Shown here: positions 16,629 to 26,600 of the stretch, one piece after another | How the letters are laid out: each line of letters starts with the position of its first letter | How positions within the stretch are numbered: the stretch's first letter is position 1 | Assembly: GCF_020171805.1 (NCBI RefSeq) | Contig: NZ_JAIVAF010000003.1 | Coordinates: 558,001 to 622,000 of the forward strand | Source: Guptibacillus algicola | GTDB taxonomy: Bacteria > Bacillota > Bacilli > Bacillales > Guptibacillaceae | Direction: 5' to 3' | DNA: 64,000 nt | Translations under genes and position numbers: made by a program | Notes under the pieces: generated by a model | Told to the model about the DNA's origin: nothing | The model's database searches: none | Seen by the model: the letters and a program-made list of their open reading frames with translations, nothing else

Positions 16629-17084
16629 ATGGCAAAGAAGGGTAATGTGACTGAGTTAACGGATGATCTTACAGCTTTTCTAGAAGGGGAAAAGCTCGTC
16701 ATGCTTTCAACAATCGATCACGAAACTGGTATGCCTAATGTATCTGCAATTTCATGGGTGAAAGCGTTAAATACGAAGAACATTCGTTTTTCTGTTACGA
16801 CTAATTCGAGGACGGTTGAAAATGTGAAGGAAAACCATGGCGTTGTTCTATCGATCATCGGGTTAGAAACCGTGTATTCTATACAAGGGAAAGCCTCTAT
16901 TCTAGAAGAAGCCATGAGTGGTGTTTCTTTAAAACTAGCCAAGATTAACGTAGAAGTTGAACAAGTCTTAGAGTCCATGTTTTGGGGTGCAAAGATCACG
17001 GCTGAGCCACAGTATGAGAAAACCTATAATAAAGAAAAAGCGAAAGCATTAGATGAGGAAGTTTATCAAGCACTGATGAACTAA
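16629..17084 (+). CDS. Pyridoxamine 5'-phosphate oxidase-related split-barrel protein
   Basis: A 151-residue FMN-binding split-barrel family protein. The opening LTDDLTAFLEGEKLVMLSTIDHETGMPNVSAISWV is typical of the family and similar to general stress proteins of B. subtilis. The flavin substrate and the reaction are unknown. ATG 16629 follows GGATGAGGTGA. It stands alone between a terminator and the TVP38-like gene. Confidence 0.8.
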   Translation: MAKKGNVTELTDDLTAFLEGEKLVMLSTIDHETGMPNVSAISWVKALNTKNIRFSVTTNSRTVENVKENHGVVLSIIGLETVYSIQGKASILEEAMSGVSLKLAKINVEVEQVLESMFWGAKITAEPQYEKTYNKEKAKALDEEVYQALMN

Positions 17085-17205
17085 CTTCCAACTTTCTATC
17101 AGACTTTATTTATGCTTTAATAAAGAGTAAGAAACGTAATCCGTGCTGTCACATAACATGACACTCGCATCATGAAACGAGGTTGATTCCCATATGGAGT
17201 GGGGA

Positions 17206-17820
17206 ATGATAATTGATTCTCTAAATGAAGAGACGATAAAAGAATGGCTTAATCAATACGCAGCACTTGGTCCTTTACCTGGAATTCTGCTTCCGATGTT
17301 GGAAGCTGTCCTTCCAATATTGCCGTTATTTCTATTTGTAGCCGGCAATGCTGCGGCTTACGGATTCTGGTTCGGTTCGTTGCTATCGTGGTTAGGCGCA
17401 TCTCTTGGTGCATTGCTTGTTTTTATTGTGGTAAGAAAATTTGCAAGGCAGCGCTTCATGGGATTGATTACAAAACATAAAAAGATCGATAAAACTCTGC
17501 GCTGGATAGAGAGACATGGATTTGGAATGGTATTTCTTTTGCTATGCTTCCCGTTCACGCCATCAGCTCTCATCAACGTTGTCGCAGGTTTGTCTAATAT
17601 GAGTATTAGAAGTTTTGTGCTAGCTGTTCTTCTTGGAAAAATGGTCATGATCGCAATCGTATCGTTCATTGGTCACGATGTATTTTCACTGATTCACCAG
17701 CCACTTCAGCTCGTATTGATCGTAGTTGCCATCAGCTTGCTGTGGGGTGCAGGAAAAATCATCGAACTAAAATTGAACCAACGCCCAAGAAAAACAAGAA
17801 TCGAAGATCAATCAAGATAA
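17206..17820 (+). CDS. TVP38/TMEM64 (VTT/DedA-like) membrane protein
   Basis: About 204 residues with five or six membrane helices. The VTT-domain core is visible: GNAAAYGFWFGSLLSWLGASLGALLVFIVVR and, after a basic loop, FLLLCFPFTPSALINVVAGLSNM with the characteristic F/R-x-x-P near the second re-entrant segment. Family members act as lipid scramblases or flippases; for B. subtilis relatives roles in membrane stress are suggested. ATG 17206 has GGAG 6 bases upstream; ATG 17194 is in frame without a good ribosome binding site, so the start is uncertain by four residues. Confidence 0.82.
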   Translation: MIIDSLNEETIKEWLNQYAALGPLPGILLPMLEAVLPILPLFLFVAGNAAAYGFWFGSLLSWLGASLGALLVFIVVRKFARQRFMGLITKHKKIDKTLRWIERHGFGMVFLLLCFPFTPSALINVVAGLSNMSIRSFVLAVLLGKMVMIAIVSFIGHDVFSLIHQPLQLVLIVVAISLLWGAGKIIELKLNQRPRKTRIEDQSR

Positions 17821-17850
17821 GCCATGCCGGTATGCGGCATGGCTTTTGTA
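17818..17850 (+). terminator. Rho-independent terminator
   Basis: A 10-bp stem AGCCATGCCG / CGGCATGGCT (17820-17829 with 17835-17844) is followed by TTTT. Confidence 0.8.
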
Positions 17851-17900
17851 GTACTCGGTTTGTGGGCGGGGTGGAGTGGTATGTTGGGGTTAGAATCATT

Positions 17901-18000
17901 TTAGTTAGACAATAAAAAATGATTTTGGCTAATAAAATGCTGATTTGGACAATAAAACCTTGATTTGGCTAATAAAGTAGGGATTTGGCTCATGACAGTT
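17901..18000. repeat. Array of five 20-bp repeats, core TTGGCTAATAA
   Basis: Units start at 17901, 17921, 17941, 17961 and 17981, exactly 20 bases apart. The core alternates between GGCTAATAA and GGACAATAA (first unit TAGACAATAA, last unit GGCTCATGA). No gene covers the array. The same family occurs in the opposite orientation at 58891-58980. Confidence 0.85.
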
Positions 18001-18015
18001 GTGCTCGGTGTGAGA

Positions 18016-18126
18016 TATCGGCGAAAATTTGAGCGATATCAGCGATATTACCGATATATCAGCGAAAATGCGAATTATATCAGCGCTTTTTTCAATATAT
18101 CAGCGAAAATGGGGGTTTTATCGGCG
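18016..18126. repeat. Array of six TATCRGCG repeats with 20/21-bp period
   Basis: TATC(A/G)GCG occurs at 18016, 18037, 18057, 18078, 18098 and 18119, with spacings of 21, 20, 21, 20 and 21. Each is preceded by A/T-rich bases and most are followed by AAAAT. Open frames across it are a by-product of the periodic sequence. Confidence 0.85.
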
Positions 18127-18149
18127 AAACGCTATTTTGAGAGGTTGGA

Positions 18150-18546
18150 TGGCTCCGTTTCTAACCGCTCGTCTCCGCTTTTCGTGTCTAGCTGCGGTGG
18201 CCAGGCTCTCGAGACGCTTCACCTTTTCGATTGAACACAAAAAGCGTGTTCATTCGAAAAGCCTCCAGCGGTTGTCGAGCCTAAACGGGCCACCTCCGCT
18301 TTTCATGATGTCCAGCTCCGACTCGCAGAAACTGCGCTATTTCACTCTTTCAACTGAACACAAAGAACGTGTTCAATTTCAAGAGTTCCAATAGCTCCGT
18401 TTCTAACCGCTCGTCTCCGCTTTTCGTGATGTCCAGCTCCGACTCGCAGAAACGGAGCTATTTCACTCTTTCAACTGAACACAAAGAACGTGTTCAATTT
18501 CAAGAGTTCCAATAGCTCCGTTTCTAACCGCTCGTCTCCGCTTTTC
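18150..18546. repeat. Hairpin-containing intergenic repeats, two tandem 121-bp copies plus a diverged copy
   Basis: Two nearly identical copies occupy 18306-18426 and 18427-18546. A diverged third copy begins at 18150. Each contains a hairpin built on TGAACAC ... GTGTTCA; the best, 18223-18238 with 18246-18261, pairs at 15 of 16 positions. The 13-base phrase CTCCGCTTTTC recurs four times about 120 bases apart. From memory, sequences of this flavour are scattered between genes in many Bacillaceae. Confidence 0.8.
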
Positions 18547-18552
18547 AATCAA

Positions 18553-19122
18553 TCAATAAAACTTCTTCTTATCCCTCTCTTCCTTCAAAATCTCCACTGC
18601 TTCTCTAAACCTCTGCGAGTGTACGATTTCTCGTTCTCTTAGGAAGGCGAGGGAGTCGTTTAGGTCTGGGTCGTCTGAGAGGTCGATGATCCATTGGTAG
18701 GTGGCTCTGGCTTTTTCTTCGGCGGCGATGTCTTCGTATAGGTCTGCGATTGGGTCGCCTTTTGCAGCGATGTAGCTTGCTGTCCATGGGACGCCTGCTG
18801 CGTTTTGGTAGAAGAGTGCTCTGTCGTGGTTTGCGTAGTGAGCTCCAAGTCCAGCTTCTTTCATTTGGTCTGAGGTTGCATCTTTCGTTAGTTTATAAAT
18901 CATCGTTGCAATCATTTCGAGGTGGGCGAATTCTTCAGTACCGATATCAGTTAGTAACCCGACGACTTTATCAGGAATCGTGTACCGCTGGTTTAAGTAT
19001 CGAAGGGCAGCTGCTAGCTCTCCATCTGCTCCTCCGTATTGCTCGATTAGAAATTTCGCAAGCATCGGGTTACATGTGCTTACTTTTACTGGATATTGAA
19101 GCTTTTTCTCATAAACCCACAA
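18553..19122 (-). CDS. cotJC: Spore coat protein CotJC (manganese-catalase family)
   Basis: Spore coat component with the ferritin-like fold of manganese catalases, 189 residues, the same length as B. subtilis CotJC. YEKKLQYPVKVSTCNPMLAKFLIEQYGGADGELAAALRYLNQRY and IGTEEFAHLEMIATMI carry the di-metal ligands (Glu and His of EEFAHLEM). TTG 19122 gives the start MWVYEKKLQYPV and has AAAGGA 10 bases upstream; GTG 19128 is too close to that site. It is the last gene of cotJABC on the minus strand. Confidence 0.95.
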   Translation of the reverse strand: MWVYEKKLQYPVKVSTCNPMLAKFLIEQYGGADGELAAALRYLNQRYTIPDKVVGLLTDIGTEEFAHLEMIATMIYKLTKDATSDQMKEAGLGAHYANHDRALFYQNAAGVPWTASYIAAKGDPIADLYEDIAAEEKARATYQWIIDLSDDPDLNDSLAFLREREIVHSQRFREAVEILKEERDKKKFY

Positions 19123-19142
19123 ACGCACTCATCCTTTCATGA

Positions 19143-19409
19143 TTAAACTTGCCACGGCCACGGTGCATCGTCCCAGTTCCATGGATAGCTGCTATAACTA
19201 TTCCCGTACTGCAGGAGGGGGCCGTATTCTTTTTCGTACTTTTTCTTTAATTGCTTCCTCATTTTCGCAAATTCATTAAACTGTTTAATCGCATCGATGT
19301 CATTTGGGTGTGTATCGAGATACAATGTTAGTTCTAAAAGCACAAAATCAGTTGCCTGAAGCTCTTCGAGTAGTTCGTAATACTCCTTCGGTAGCTGTTT
19401 GTGTGACAC
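19143..19409 (-). CDS. cotJB: Spore coat protein CotJB
   Basis: An 88-residue spore coat protein. EYYELLEELQATDFVLLELTLYLDTHPNDIDAIKQF is the recognised CotJB core, and the tail is rich in tryptophan and tyrosine as in other members. GTG 19409 is supported by AAGGAGGG 6 bases upstream. It lies between cotJA (2 bases away) and cotJC and is made in the mother cell. Confidence 0.94.
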   Translation of the reverse strand: MSHKQLPKEYYELLEELQATDFVLLELTLYLDTHPNDIDAIKQFNEFAKMRKQLKKKYEKEYGPLLQYGNSYSSYPWNWDDAPWPWQV

Positions 19410-19411
19410 GG

Positions 19412-19621
19412 TTATCCCTCCTTGTTCTTTTCGTAAGGGTCATAGAACACTTTCCAGAGCGTTCCCGATTTGAGTGCTTCTCTCGGGGAGAACTGTTCAA
19501 GACCCGGAGGTTGAAAACCTAAATAAAGATTTGGAGGTGTAGAATAGGACTTCATTCGTATAGGTTTACAAGGGTCAAAGGGGCTAATATAAGGTTCGTA
19601 ATATTTCCTATTGGTGTACAT
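19412..19621 (-). CDS. cotJA: Spore coat-associated protein CotJA
   Basis: A 69-residue proline- and tyrosine-rich protein needed for CotJC assembly in B. subtilis. YEPYISPFDPCKPIRMKSYSTPPNLYLGFQPPGLEQFSPREAL is the family core. ATG 19621 is chosen because GAGGAGGGG lies 5-6 bases upstream; the in-frame ATG at 19648 would precede it. First gene of the cotJ operon, behind a candidate SigE promoter. Confidence 0.92.
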   Translation of the reverse strand: MYTNRKYYEPYISPFDPCKPIRMKSYSTPPNLYLGFQPPGLEQFSPREALKSGTLWKVFYDPYEKNKEG

Positions 19622-19657
19622 TGTTCCCCTCCTCATTTTCGAATCCATACCTTTACT

Positions 19658-19687
19658 AGATGTATGTAATTTCCTTAAAAAAATGTT
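19658..19687 (-). promoter_or_regulatory. Candidate mother-cell (SigE) promoter of cotJABC
   Basis: On the minus strand AACATTT (19687-19681) and CATACATCT (19666-19658) are 14 bases apart, close to SigE promoters (-35 ATATT-like, -10 CATACAAT). CotJ is SigE-dependent in B. subtilis. Confidence 0.45.
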
Positions 19688-19694
19688 CAGGGCA

Positions 19695-19735
19695 TCAAAA
19701 AAAGCACCCCCACTAGTTGGAGGTGCTTGGTGCTT
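19695..19735 (-). terminator. Terminator of the 65-residue protein gene
   Basis: GCACCCCCACT-like stem 19704-19714 pairs with the segment ending 19726, and on the minus strand it is followed by seven T. It also insulates the cotJ promoter. Confidence 0.7.
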
Positions 19736-19933
19736 TTACATTTTGTTAACAGTATTGTTCCATTTCGCTAGCGCATTTTTCAGTTCATGAAGATCTAATT
19801 CGAAAGGATAGTTACTGTGAACACTTGTCTTCTGTGAATCATCGAGCTTTTCATAGCTATGAACAAATTCAGTCATGTCTCTCGTGATTCGGTTTAGTTC
19901 CCATTTGAATGTATCCATTTCTTTGTTTTCCAT
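19736..19933 (-). CDS. Small hypothetical protein
   Basis: A 65-residue charged protein, probably two helices, with no membrane segment. I do not recognise it. AAAGGAG lies 8 bases before the ATG. It stands alone on the minus strand with its own terminator, divergent from addB. Confidence 0.7.
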   Translation of the reverse strand: MENKEMDTFKWELNRITRDMTEFVHSYEKLDDSQKTSVHSNYPFELDLHELKNALAKWNNTVNKM

Positions 19934-20127
19934 GTCAAAAACTCCTTTTCAAAAGTTATGCTTAGTACACTATACCCTTACAGTGTTGCCTAAAACCTAT
20001 TAGAGAACCACTCAACATTTGGAAGTGTTTGATGCGAACGTATCTTCTTATGATACCTATCAAATTGGTGAAAAACGTGAGATAATATGAAGAGATAGTT
20101 AGTACACGGGTACGGGAGGAGAAAGGC

Positions 20128-23100
20128 ATGGGAGTTCAATTTGTAATTGGCAGATCGGGGAGCGGAAAAACCGATCGTTGCCTCACTGAAATTCAAAGTG
20201 AGTTAATCAAACGTCCTCTAGGCGAAACGATGATTTATTTAGTACCAGAACAAATGACGTTTCAATCGGAGTATGAGTTAGTACATAATCGCGGATTAAA
20301 AGGAATGATTCGCGCACAAGTGTTTAGCTTCACACGACTTGCATGGAAAGTCCTACAAGAAACAGGAGGGATGGCGAGACCACATTTAACGTCCGTCGGT
20401 ACCAGCATGATGCTCCGCCACATTATCGAAGAAAACAAACAGAAACTTCGAATCTATCAACGCTCCTCTGACAAAACAGGTTACATTGATCAGCTCAATG
20501 ATATGGTGACTGAATTTAAGCGTTACTGTTTGGAACCAGATCATATCAAGAGCTACGCAGATGACTTTTATACAACTGACGACAGAAGTTTGTTAAGAGA
20601 CAAGCTATACGATCTTCATCTTGTATACGACGCGTTTCAACGAGCGATGATTGGCCATTATTTAGATTCGGAAGACTACTTACAGCTGTTAGCTGAGAAA
20701 ATCTCTGAATCTAACTATTTAGAAAATGCAACGATCTGGGTCGATGGGTTTCATAGCTTTACTCCACAGGAGTTACTCGTTTTACAAGCATTGATGAAAA
20801 AGGGTGCCAATATCACCTTTACGATAACGATGGATACAGAGATGATTCCGTCTTCTGTGCATGAACTCGATCTTTTCCATGAGCCTGCTACAACGTATCA
20901 GACGTTACTTGAGATAGCGAATGAGGAAGGTATTGATGTTGACGTCCCTCAGGTTCTTAGTGAGCAAAAGAGATATCGAAACAACGAGCTCAGCCATCTA
21001 GAAGCAAACTATGGGGAACGTCCGCCTGTCTTGTATTCAGGTGAACTCGAAAACATACACGTCAATCATGCAGTGAATATACGTTCTGAAGTTGAAGCGG
21101 CAGCACGAGATACGCTGCGACTTGTTAGAGACGAGGGGTATCGCTATCGAGATATCTCTGTGATGGTTCGAGACATGTCGACTTACTATGAGCTTGTGGA
21201 GACGATTTTTACTGATCATGGTATTCCTATTTTCTCTGACCAGAAACGTACGATGCTTCATCACCCGCTGATCGAACTCATTCGATCGAGCCTAGATATT
21301 ATTCAATATCACTGGCGTTATGAAGCTGTATTTCGCTGTGTCAAAACAGAATTGCTATTCCCAGATGAAGCGGAGGATAGCAAAGCTCAGATGAGAGATC
21401 GGATGGATGAGCTTGAGAACTACGTGATCGCGAAAGGAATCAAAGGTTACCGGTGGAGAACTGGAGACCGATGGAAAGCGAATATTTACCGTCAATTAGA
21501 AGACAAAGAAACAGTCTCATCAGAAGAAATTGAAAAGATGGAAGACCGTCTGAATCAAACGAAGGAATGGATTGCAGATCCTTTAGAGAAATTTGAGCGG
21601 AAAATGAAAAGTGCCAAGACGGTGCGAGAGAAGTGTGAAGTTCTCTATTATTTCCTTGAAAATTGTAACGCTGCTGAAAAGGTAGATCGATTAAAAGAGC
21701 AGGCTGAAGAGGCAGGTCAGCTAACGAAAGCGCGAGAACATGATCAGGTTTGGGATGCCGTGATCGCTCTTCTTGATGAAACTGTCGAGCTAATCGGAGA
21801 CCAGGAGCTATCGGTCGATCAGTTTACGAAGCTTCTTGAAGCTGGTATCGAAAGCATGAAGTTTGCACTCGTTCCTGCGTCACTTGACCAAGTTGTGATC
21901 GGTAGTATCGATCGAACACGTTTTACGAACGTGAAGTGTGGTTTTTTACTTGGTGTGAACGATGGTGTGTTGCCTGCAAAAATTCAGGATGACGGATTGT
22001 TAAGTGAACAAGATCGAGAGAAGCTAGAAGAACAAGGAATTCAGCTGGCGCCAGGATTAAAGCGAAGGTTATTAGACGAAGAGTTTCTTATCTATCATGC
22101 GCTATCTACACCTTCAGATTATTTATGGATAAGCTGCCCACTCGCAGATGAGGAAGGAAAAGGACTACAGCCTTCAATCGTTATGAACCGTATTCAGGAA
22201 ATGTTCCCTGACCTTACTATTGGACTGAAGTTTGCTGAACCAGGTGAAGAAGCAGTAGACGAATTGTCATTCATTACGAATCCATTGAAAACGATCGGAA
22301 GACTTACTGGTCAGCTTCGCCAGTGGCATAGAGGTTATCCGATCAATGGTATCTGGTGGGATGCATATAACTGGTTTGTCGATCACAAAGATCAAGAGAG
22401 CAGTAAGTTGAGGTTAATCGAAAGTCTGTTTTACCGCAATAAAGCTACGAATCTCTCAGTGGAAACGAGCCGTGAGCTATACGGATCGAATATCCAAGCG
22501 AGTGTCTCGAGGATGGAGCGGTATCAGTCTTGCGCCTTTTCTCAATTTGCCTCACATGGTCTAAGGTTGAAAGAACGTTCAACGTTCAAGCTAGAAGCCC
22601 CTGACATCGGTCAGCTTTTCCATGCATCGTTAAATATGCTTGCAGAAACAATCAAACAACGAGACTGGGATTGGAGTAAGCTTTCGACAAATCAATACTA
22701 TGAACTTTCTGGTGAGATCGTTGAGCAGCTTGCACCAAGACTTCAAAATGAAATTCTACTAAGCTCAAACCGGTACCACTATATTATGAGGAAGTTAAAA
22801 CAGGTCGTAGGACGTGCATCATCCGTACTCGGACAGCAGGCAAAACGAAGTGGGTTTCAGCCCGCTGGCCTAGAGCTAGCATTCGGTCCTGGACAAGAGC
22901 TGCCTCCGATTCAATTCAAATTGAGAAATGGTTGTACGCTTCAGTTGATCGGACGAATCGATCGAGTCGATCAGGCATTCAAAGAGGATGAGCTTCTTCT
23001 AAGGGTCATCGATTATAAATCGAGCGGAACGTCTCTCGATCTGTCTGAAGTATACTTTGGGCTTGCGCTACAGATGCTTACGTATTTAGATGTAGTGATC

Positions 23101-23634
23101 TCTTATTCACATCTATGGCTTGGAAGAGAAGCAGCTGCTGCAGGAATGCTCTATTTCCATGTTCATAACCCGATGCTCCAAACCTCATCACCAACACAAT
23201 CGGCCATACAGAGGGAGCTTTTCAAGAAGTTTAAGATGAAAGGGCTCCTACTCGCTGATAAAGATGTGGTTCGGTTGATGGATGATACGATTGAGATGGA
23301 CAAATCGGATATCGTACCCGCTGCGTTAAAGAAAGATGGGAACTTTACTAAGAACTCATCGGTGCTCTCTAGAGATGATTTCGATGCGCTCCGATCGTAT
23401 ACAAGAAAAACGATTCAGCAGATCGGTACAGATATTTCTGATGGGAAAATCGATATCGACCCGTACAAAATGAAAGATAAAATTCCTTGTACGTTTTGTT
23501 CTTATCGCTCATTTTGTCAATTTGATCAGGCGATGGAGGATAATTCATACAAAGTGATTCCTGTAAAAGATGATGAAACGATATTAAGGAGTATGAGAGA
23601 GAAAGGAGGAGACGATGATGACGGAATTCATTAA
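20128..23634 (+). CDS. addB: Helicase-exonuclease AddAB, AddB subunit
   Basis: One half of the RecBCD-type nuclease of Firmicutes that resects double-strand breaks up to Chi. At 1168 residues it has the usual length. The Walker A motif GRSGSGKT is at residues 8-15. The C-terminal nuclease domain has VIDYKSSG, and the iron-sulfur cluster ligands are visible as one cysteine near residue 801 (YQSC) and CTFCSYRSFC near the C-terminus. ATG 20128 follows GGGAGGAG. It overlaps addA by 20 bases, so the two are translationally coupled. Confidence 0.97.
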   Translation: MGVQFVIGRSGSGKTDRCLTEIQSELIKRPLGETMIYLVPEQMTFQSEYELVHNRGLKGMIRAQVFSFTRLAWKVLQETGGMARPHLTSVGTSMMLRHIIEENKQKLRIYQRSSDKTGYIDQLNDMVTEFKRYCLEPDHIKSYADDFYTTDDRSLLRDKLYDLHLVYDAFQRAMIGHYLDSEDYLQLLAEKISESNYLENATIWVDGFHSFTPQELLVLQALMKKGANITFTITMDTEMIPSSVHELDLFHEPATTYQTLLEIANEEGIDVDVPQVLSEQKRYRNNELSHLEANYGERPPVLYSGELENIHVNHAVNIRSEVEAAARDTLRLVRDEGYRYRDISVMVRDMSTYYELVETIFTDHGIPIFSDQKRTMLHHPLIELIRSSLDIIQYHWRYEAVFRCVKTELLFPDEAEDSKAQMRDRMDELENYVIAKGIKGYRWRTGDRWKANIYRQLEDKETVSSEEIEKMEDRLNQTKEWIADPLEKFERKMKSAKTVREKCEVLYYFLENCNAAEKVDRLKEQAEEAGQLTKAREHDQVWDAVIALLDETVELIGDQELSVDQFTKLLEAGIESMKFALVPASLDQVVIGSIDRTRFTNVKCGFLLGVNDGVLPAKIQDDGLLSEQDREKLEEQGIQLAPGLKRRLLDEEFLIYHALSTPSDYLWISCPLADEEGKGLQPSIVMNRIQEMFPDLTIGLKFAEPGEEAVDELSFITNPLKTIGRLTGQLRQWHRGYPINGIWWDAYNWFVDHKDQESSKLRLIESLFYRNKATNLSVETSRELYGSNIQASVSRMERYQSCAFSQFASHGLRLKERSTFKLEAPDIGQLFHASLNMLAETIKQRDWDWSKLSTNQYYELSGEIVEQLAPRLQNEILLSSNRYHYIMRKLKQVVGRASSVLGQQAKRSGFQPAGLELAFGPGQELPPIQFKLRNGCTLQLIGRIDRVDQAFKEDELLLRVIDYKSSGTSLDLSEVYFGLALQMLTYLDVVISYSHLWLGREAAAAGMLYFHVHNPMLQTSSPTQSAIQRELFKKFKMKGLLLADKDVVRLMDDTIEMDKSDIVPAALKKDGNFTKNSSVLSRDDFDALRSYTRKTIQQIGTDISDGKIDIDPYKMKDKIPCTFCSYRSFCQFDQAMEDNSYKVIPVKDDETILRSMREKGGDDDDGIH

Positions 23635-26600
23635 GAAGCCAGAAGGCTCTAACTGGACGGATGCACAATGGGAGGCGATTGCTGCACGAAATCAAGATGT
23701 TCTTGTGGCTGCTGCTGCCGGATCGGGGAAAACAGCTGTCCTCGTTGAACGCATCATTAGACGGCTAGCGGACGAGAAGGACCCAGCTGAGGTCGACCGC
23801 ATTCTTGTTGTTACATTCACAAACGCAGCGGCTGCCGAAATGAGACACCGAATTGGAGAAGCGCTTGAAGCGAGGCTAAAAGAAGATCCTTCATCTCTCT
23901 ATTTACGAAGACAGCTCTCGATGCTAAACAGAGCATCTATCTCGACTCTCCATTCCTTTTGTATGGAAGTCTTACGCCGCTATTACTATGAAATCGACCT
24001 TGATCCTGCCTTCAGAGTCGCAGATCAAACAGAAGCAGCTCTTCTTCGAGAAGAAGCGATGGAAGAGCTCTTTGAGGAACATTATAGTGATGAGAACAAC
24101 GAGGCATTCTTTGAATTAGTTGACCGTTATAGTAGTGATCGAAGTGATATCGATCTTCAGCAGCTCGTCGAAAAACTGTATCACTTCTCATCGAGTCATC
24201 CGTGGCCAGATCAATGGTTATATGAAAGTGTCGTTCAGTACGAAAATGCAGGGAAACAAAAGTTCGATGAATTGATCTGGGTGAAGGAGCTTAAGAAAGA
24301 TGTCATCTTGCAGCTTGAAGGGATGAAAGAACTTCAGGACAAATCGATCGACCTAGCATCCTCTGCTGAAGGTCCAGAACCTTATCTTGAAACTCTTCAG
24401 AAAGAGCGCACGATGGTCACAAATGCTCTCGAATCAGCACATGACTCATGGTCTTCTCTTAAAGAGAGCTTTGAAGCCTTTCATTTCGGTAGACTTAAAC
24501 CATGTAAAGGTGATCAGTATGACCCTCTGAAAATCGATGCCGTAAAAGGTATGAGAGACAAAGTGAAAAAGACTGTTCAGAGCTTGCAGGAAGAATTATT
24601 CCAAAGAACGGCAGAGGAGTATGTGGAAGATCTAGAAAAGTTAGCACCTCATCTACGCACACTCTCACAGCTTGTGAAACAGTTCCGAGAACGTTACAAA
24701 CTATTAAAAAAAGAGAAGGGACTTGTTGACTACAGTGATCTTGAGCATTACTGTCTCTCTGTTCTTCTCGATGAGGATTCCACGCCAGAATATCCTATCC
24801 CTTCTAGTGCTGCTAGAGAATATCAAACACAGTTTGCAGAAGTGTTGATCGATGAGTATCAGGATACGAATTCAGTTCAAGAAACAATCTTGAATGCAAT
24901 CAGCCGTAGTGGTGATACAGCTGGGAATCGCTTTATGGTTGGTGACGTGAAGCAGAGCATCTATCGGTTCCGACTAGCAGAGCCAGGTCTCTTTCTTTCA
25001 AAATATAAAACATTCGGACGTTCATCTGACGAGCCCTCTAAGCGGATCGACCTTGCGCGAAACTTCAGAAGTCGTGAAGAAGTTCTTAATGGGACGAACT
25101 ACATTTTCAAACAAATCATGGACGAACGCGTTGGAGAAATTCAGTATGATGAAGCAGCTGAACTGATACCTGGCGCAGATTACCCTTCATCTGAATCAGT
25201 CGTTCCTGAAGTTCACTTGATCGACCAAAGCAAAGAAGTGGAAGATAGCGAGGAGGACGTTGAGAAAGTTCAGCTAGAAGCACGTTTGATGGCATCGCGC
25301 ATCAAGACGATGATGGGCAAAGGTGAACAGGAGCGTGCAAAAGTTTACGACCGAAAAGAAGACCGAATGAGACCTGTTGAATACAGGGATATGGTCGTAC
25401 TACTCAGAGCAACCGCAAGCTCTGCGCCAGTCATCCTTGAAGAATTAAAGCAGGCAGGAATCCCCTCGTATTCAGATCTTGCTACAGGCTATTTTGAAGC
25501 GACAGAAGTAGCGATCATGATGAGTCTTCTCAACGTGATCGATAACCCGTATCAGGATATTCCGCTCGCCTCAGTGCTTCGCTCTCCTATCATTGGATTA
25601 ACAGAGGAAGAACTAGCTAGAATACGAATCCATGAGAAGAGGTCGAACTATTTCGAAGCGGTACAAACGTATGTAGCGAATGAATCTGATGATCTTTCTA
25701 GCAAGCTTTCAGATTTTCTAGAAAACCTTAACCAGTGGCGTGACCAAGCTAGACAGTCTTCTCTTGGCGAGCTGATTTGGCAATTGTATCGAGAAACGAA
25801 CTATTATGAGTTTGTAGGTGGAATGCCTGCAGGTTTGCAGCGTCAGGCAAATTTACGTGCATTATATGATCGTGCAAGACAGTATGAAGCAACATCATTT
25901 AGAGGTTTATTCCGTTTCCTACGCTTTATTGATCGAATGAAAGAGCAAGGTGGCGATCTTGGCACTGCACGAGCGCTCGGTGAGCAAGAAGACGTTGTCA
26001 GAGTCATGACGATTCACAAAAGTAAGGGGCTCGAGTTCCCAATCGTTTTTGTTGCAGGAATCGCAAAACAGTTCAACTTACGTGACATGGTGAATCCGAT
26101 GCTCATGCATAAAGAGCTAGGAGTAGCTTCAAAGTTTATCGATCCGATCAATCGCGTGACGTATCCGACGCTCCCTTATTTTACACTTCAAAAAAGGATG
26201 CGACTTGAAATGCTCGCAGAGGAAATGCGGGTACTGTATGTTGCGTTAACGAGAGCGAAAGAGAAGCTGTATTTGATTGGTACCGTGAAAGAATGGGAGA
26301 AAGAGCTATTAACCTGGACAGGTGCTTCGACAGAAGAATGGCTGCTTTCAGATTTTGAACGATCAAAAGGAAAATCCTATTTAAGCTGGATCGGACCATC
26401 TCTACTAAGGCACCGTGATTTAGAGAAGATTATTGATGAAGTCGCCGATATTAAGAAGCCAGCTGCGGTGTACAACCACACATCTAGGTGGGACCTAACC
26501 ATTCACTCAGCAGCTGACTTTGCTGAAGTAGAATCTGAAGATGTAGAAAGACAAGAGGAGTATGAACGGTTACTTCGTGAGAAAAACAAGATTCCTGAGA

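Noticed and set aside
17901-18126. CRISPR array
   Set aside because: Units are 20-21 bases including the spacer, repeats are imperfect, and there is no cas gene.
17965-18394. Two overlapping forward open frames of about 90-120 codons
   Set aside because: They run over the 20-bp and TATCRGCG arrays and the hairpin repeats; their periodic protein sequence only reflects the DNA repeats and neither has a ribosome binding site.
19304-19522. Forward frame antisense to cotJA and cotJB
   Set aside because: Shadow of well-supported spore coat genes.
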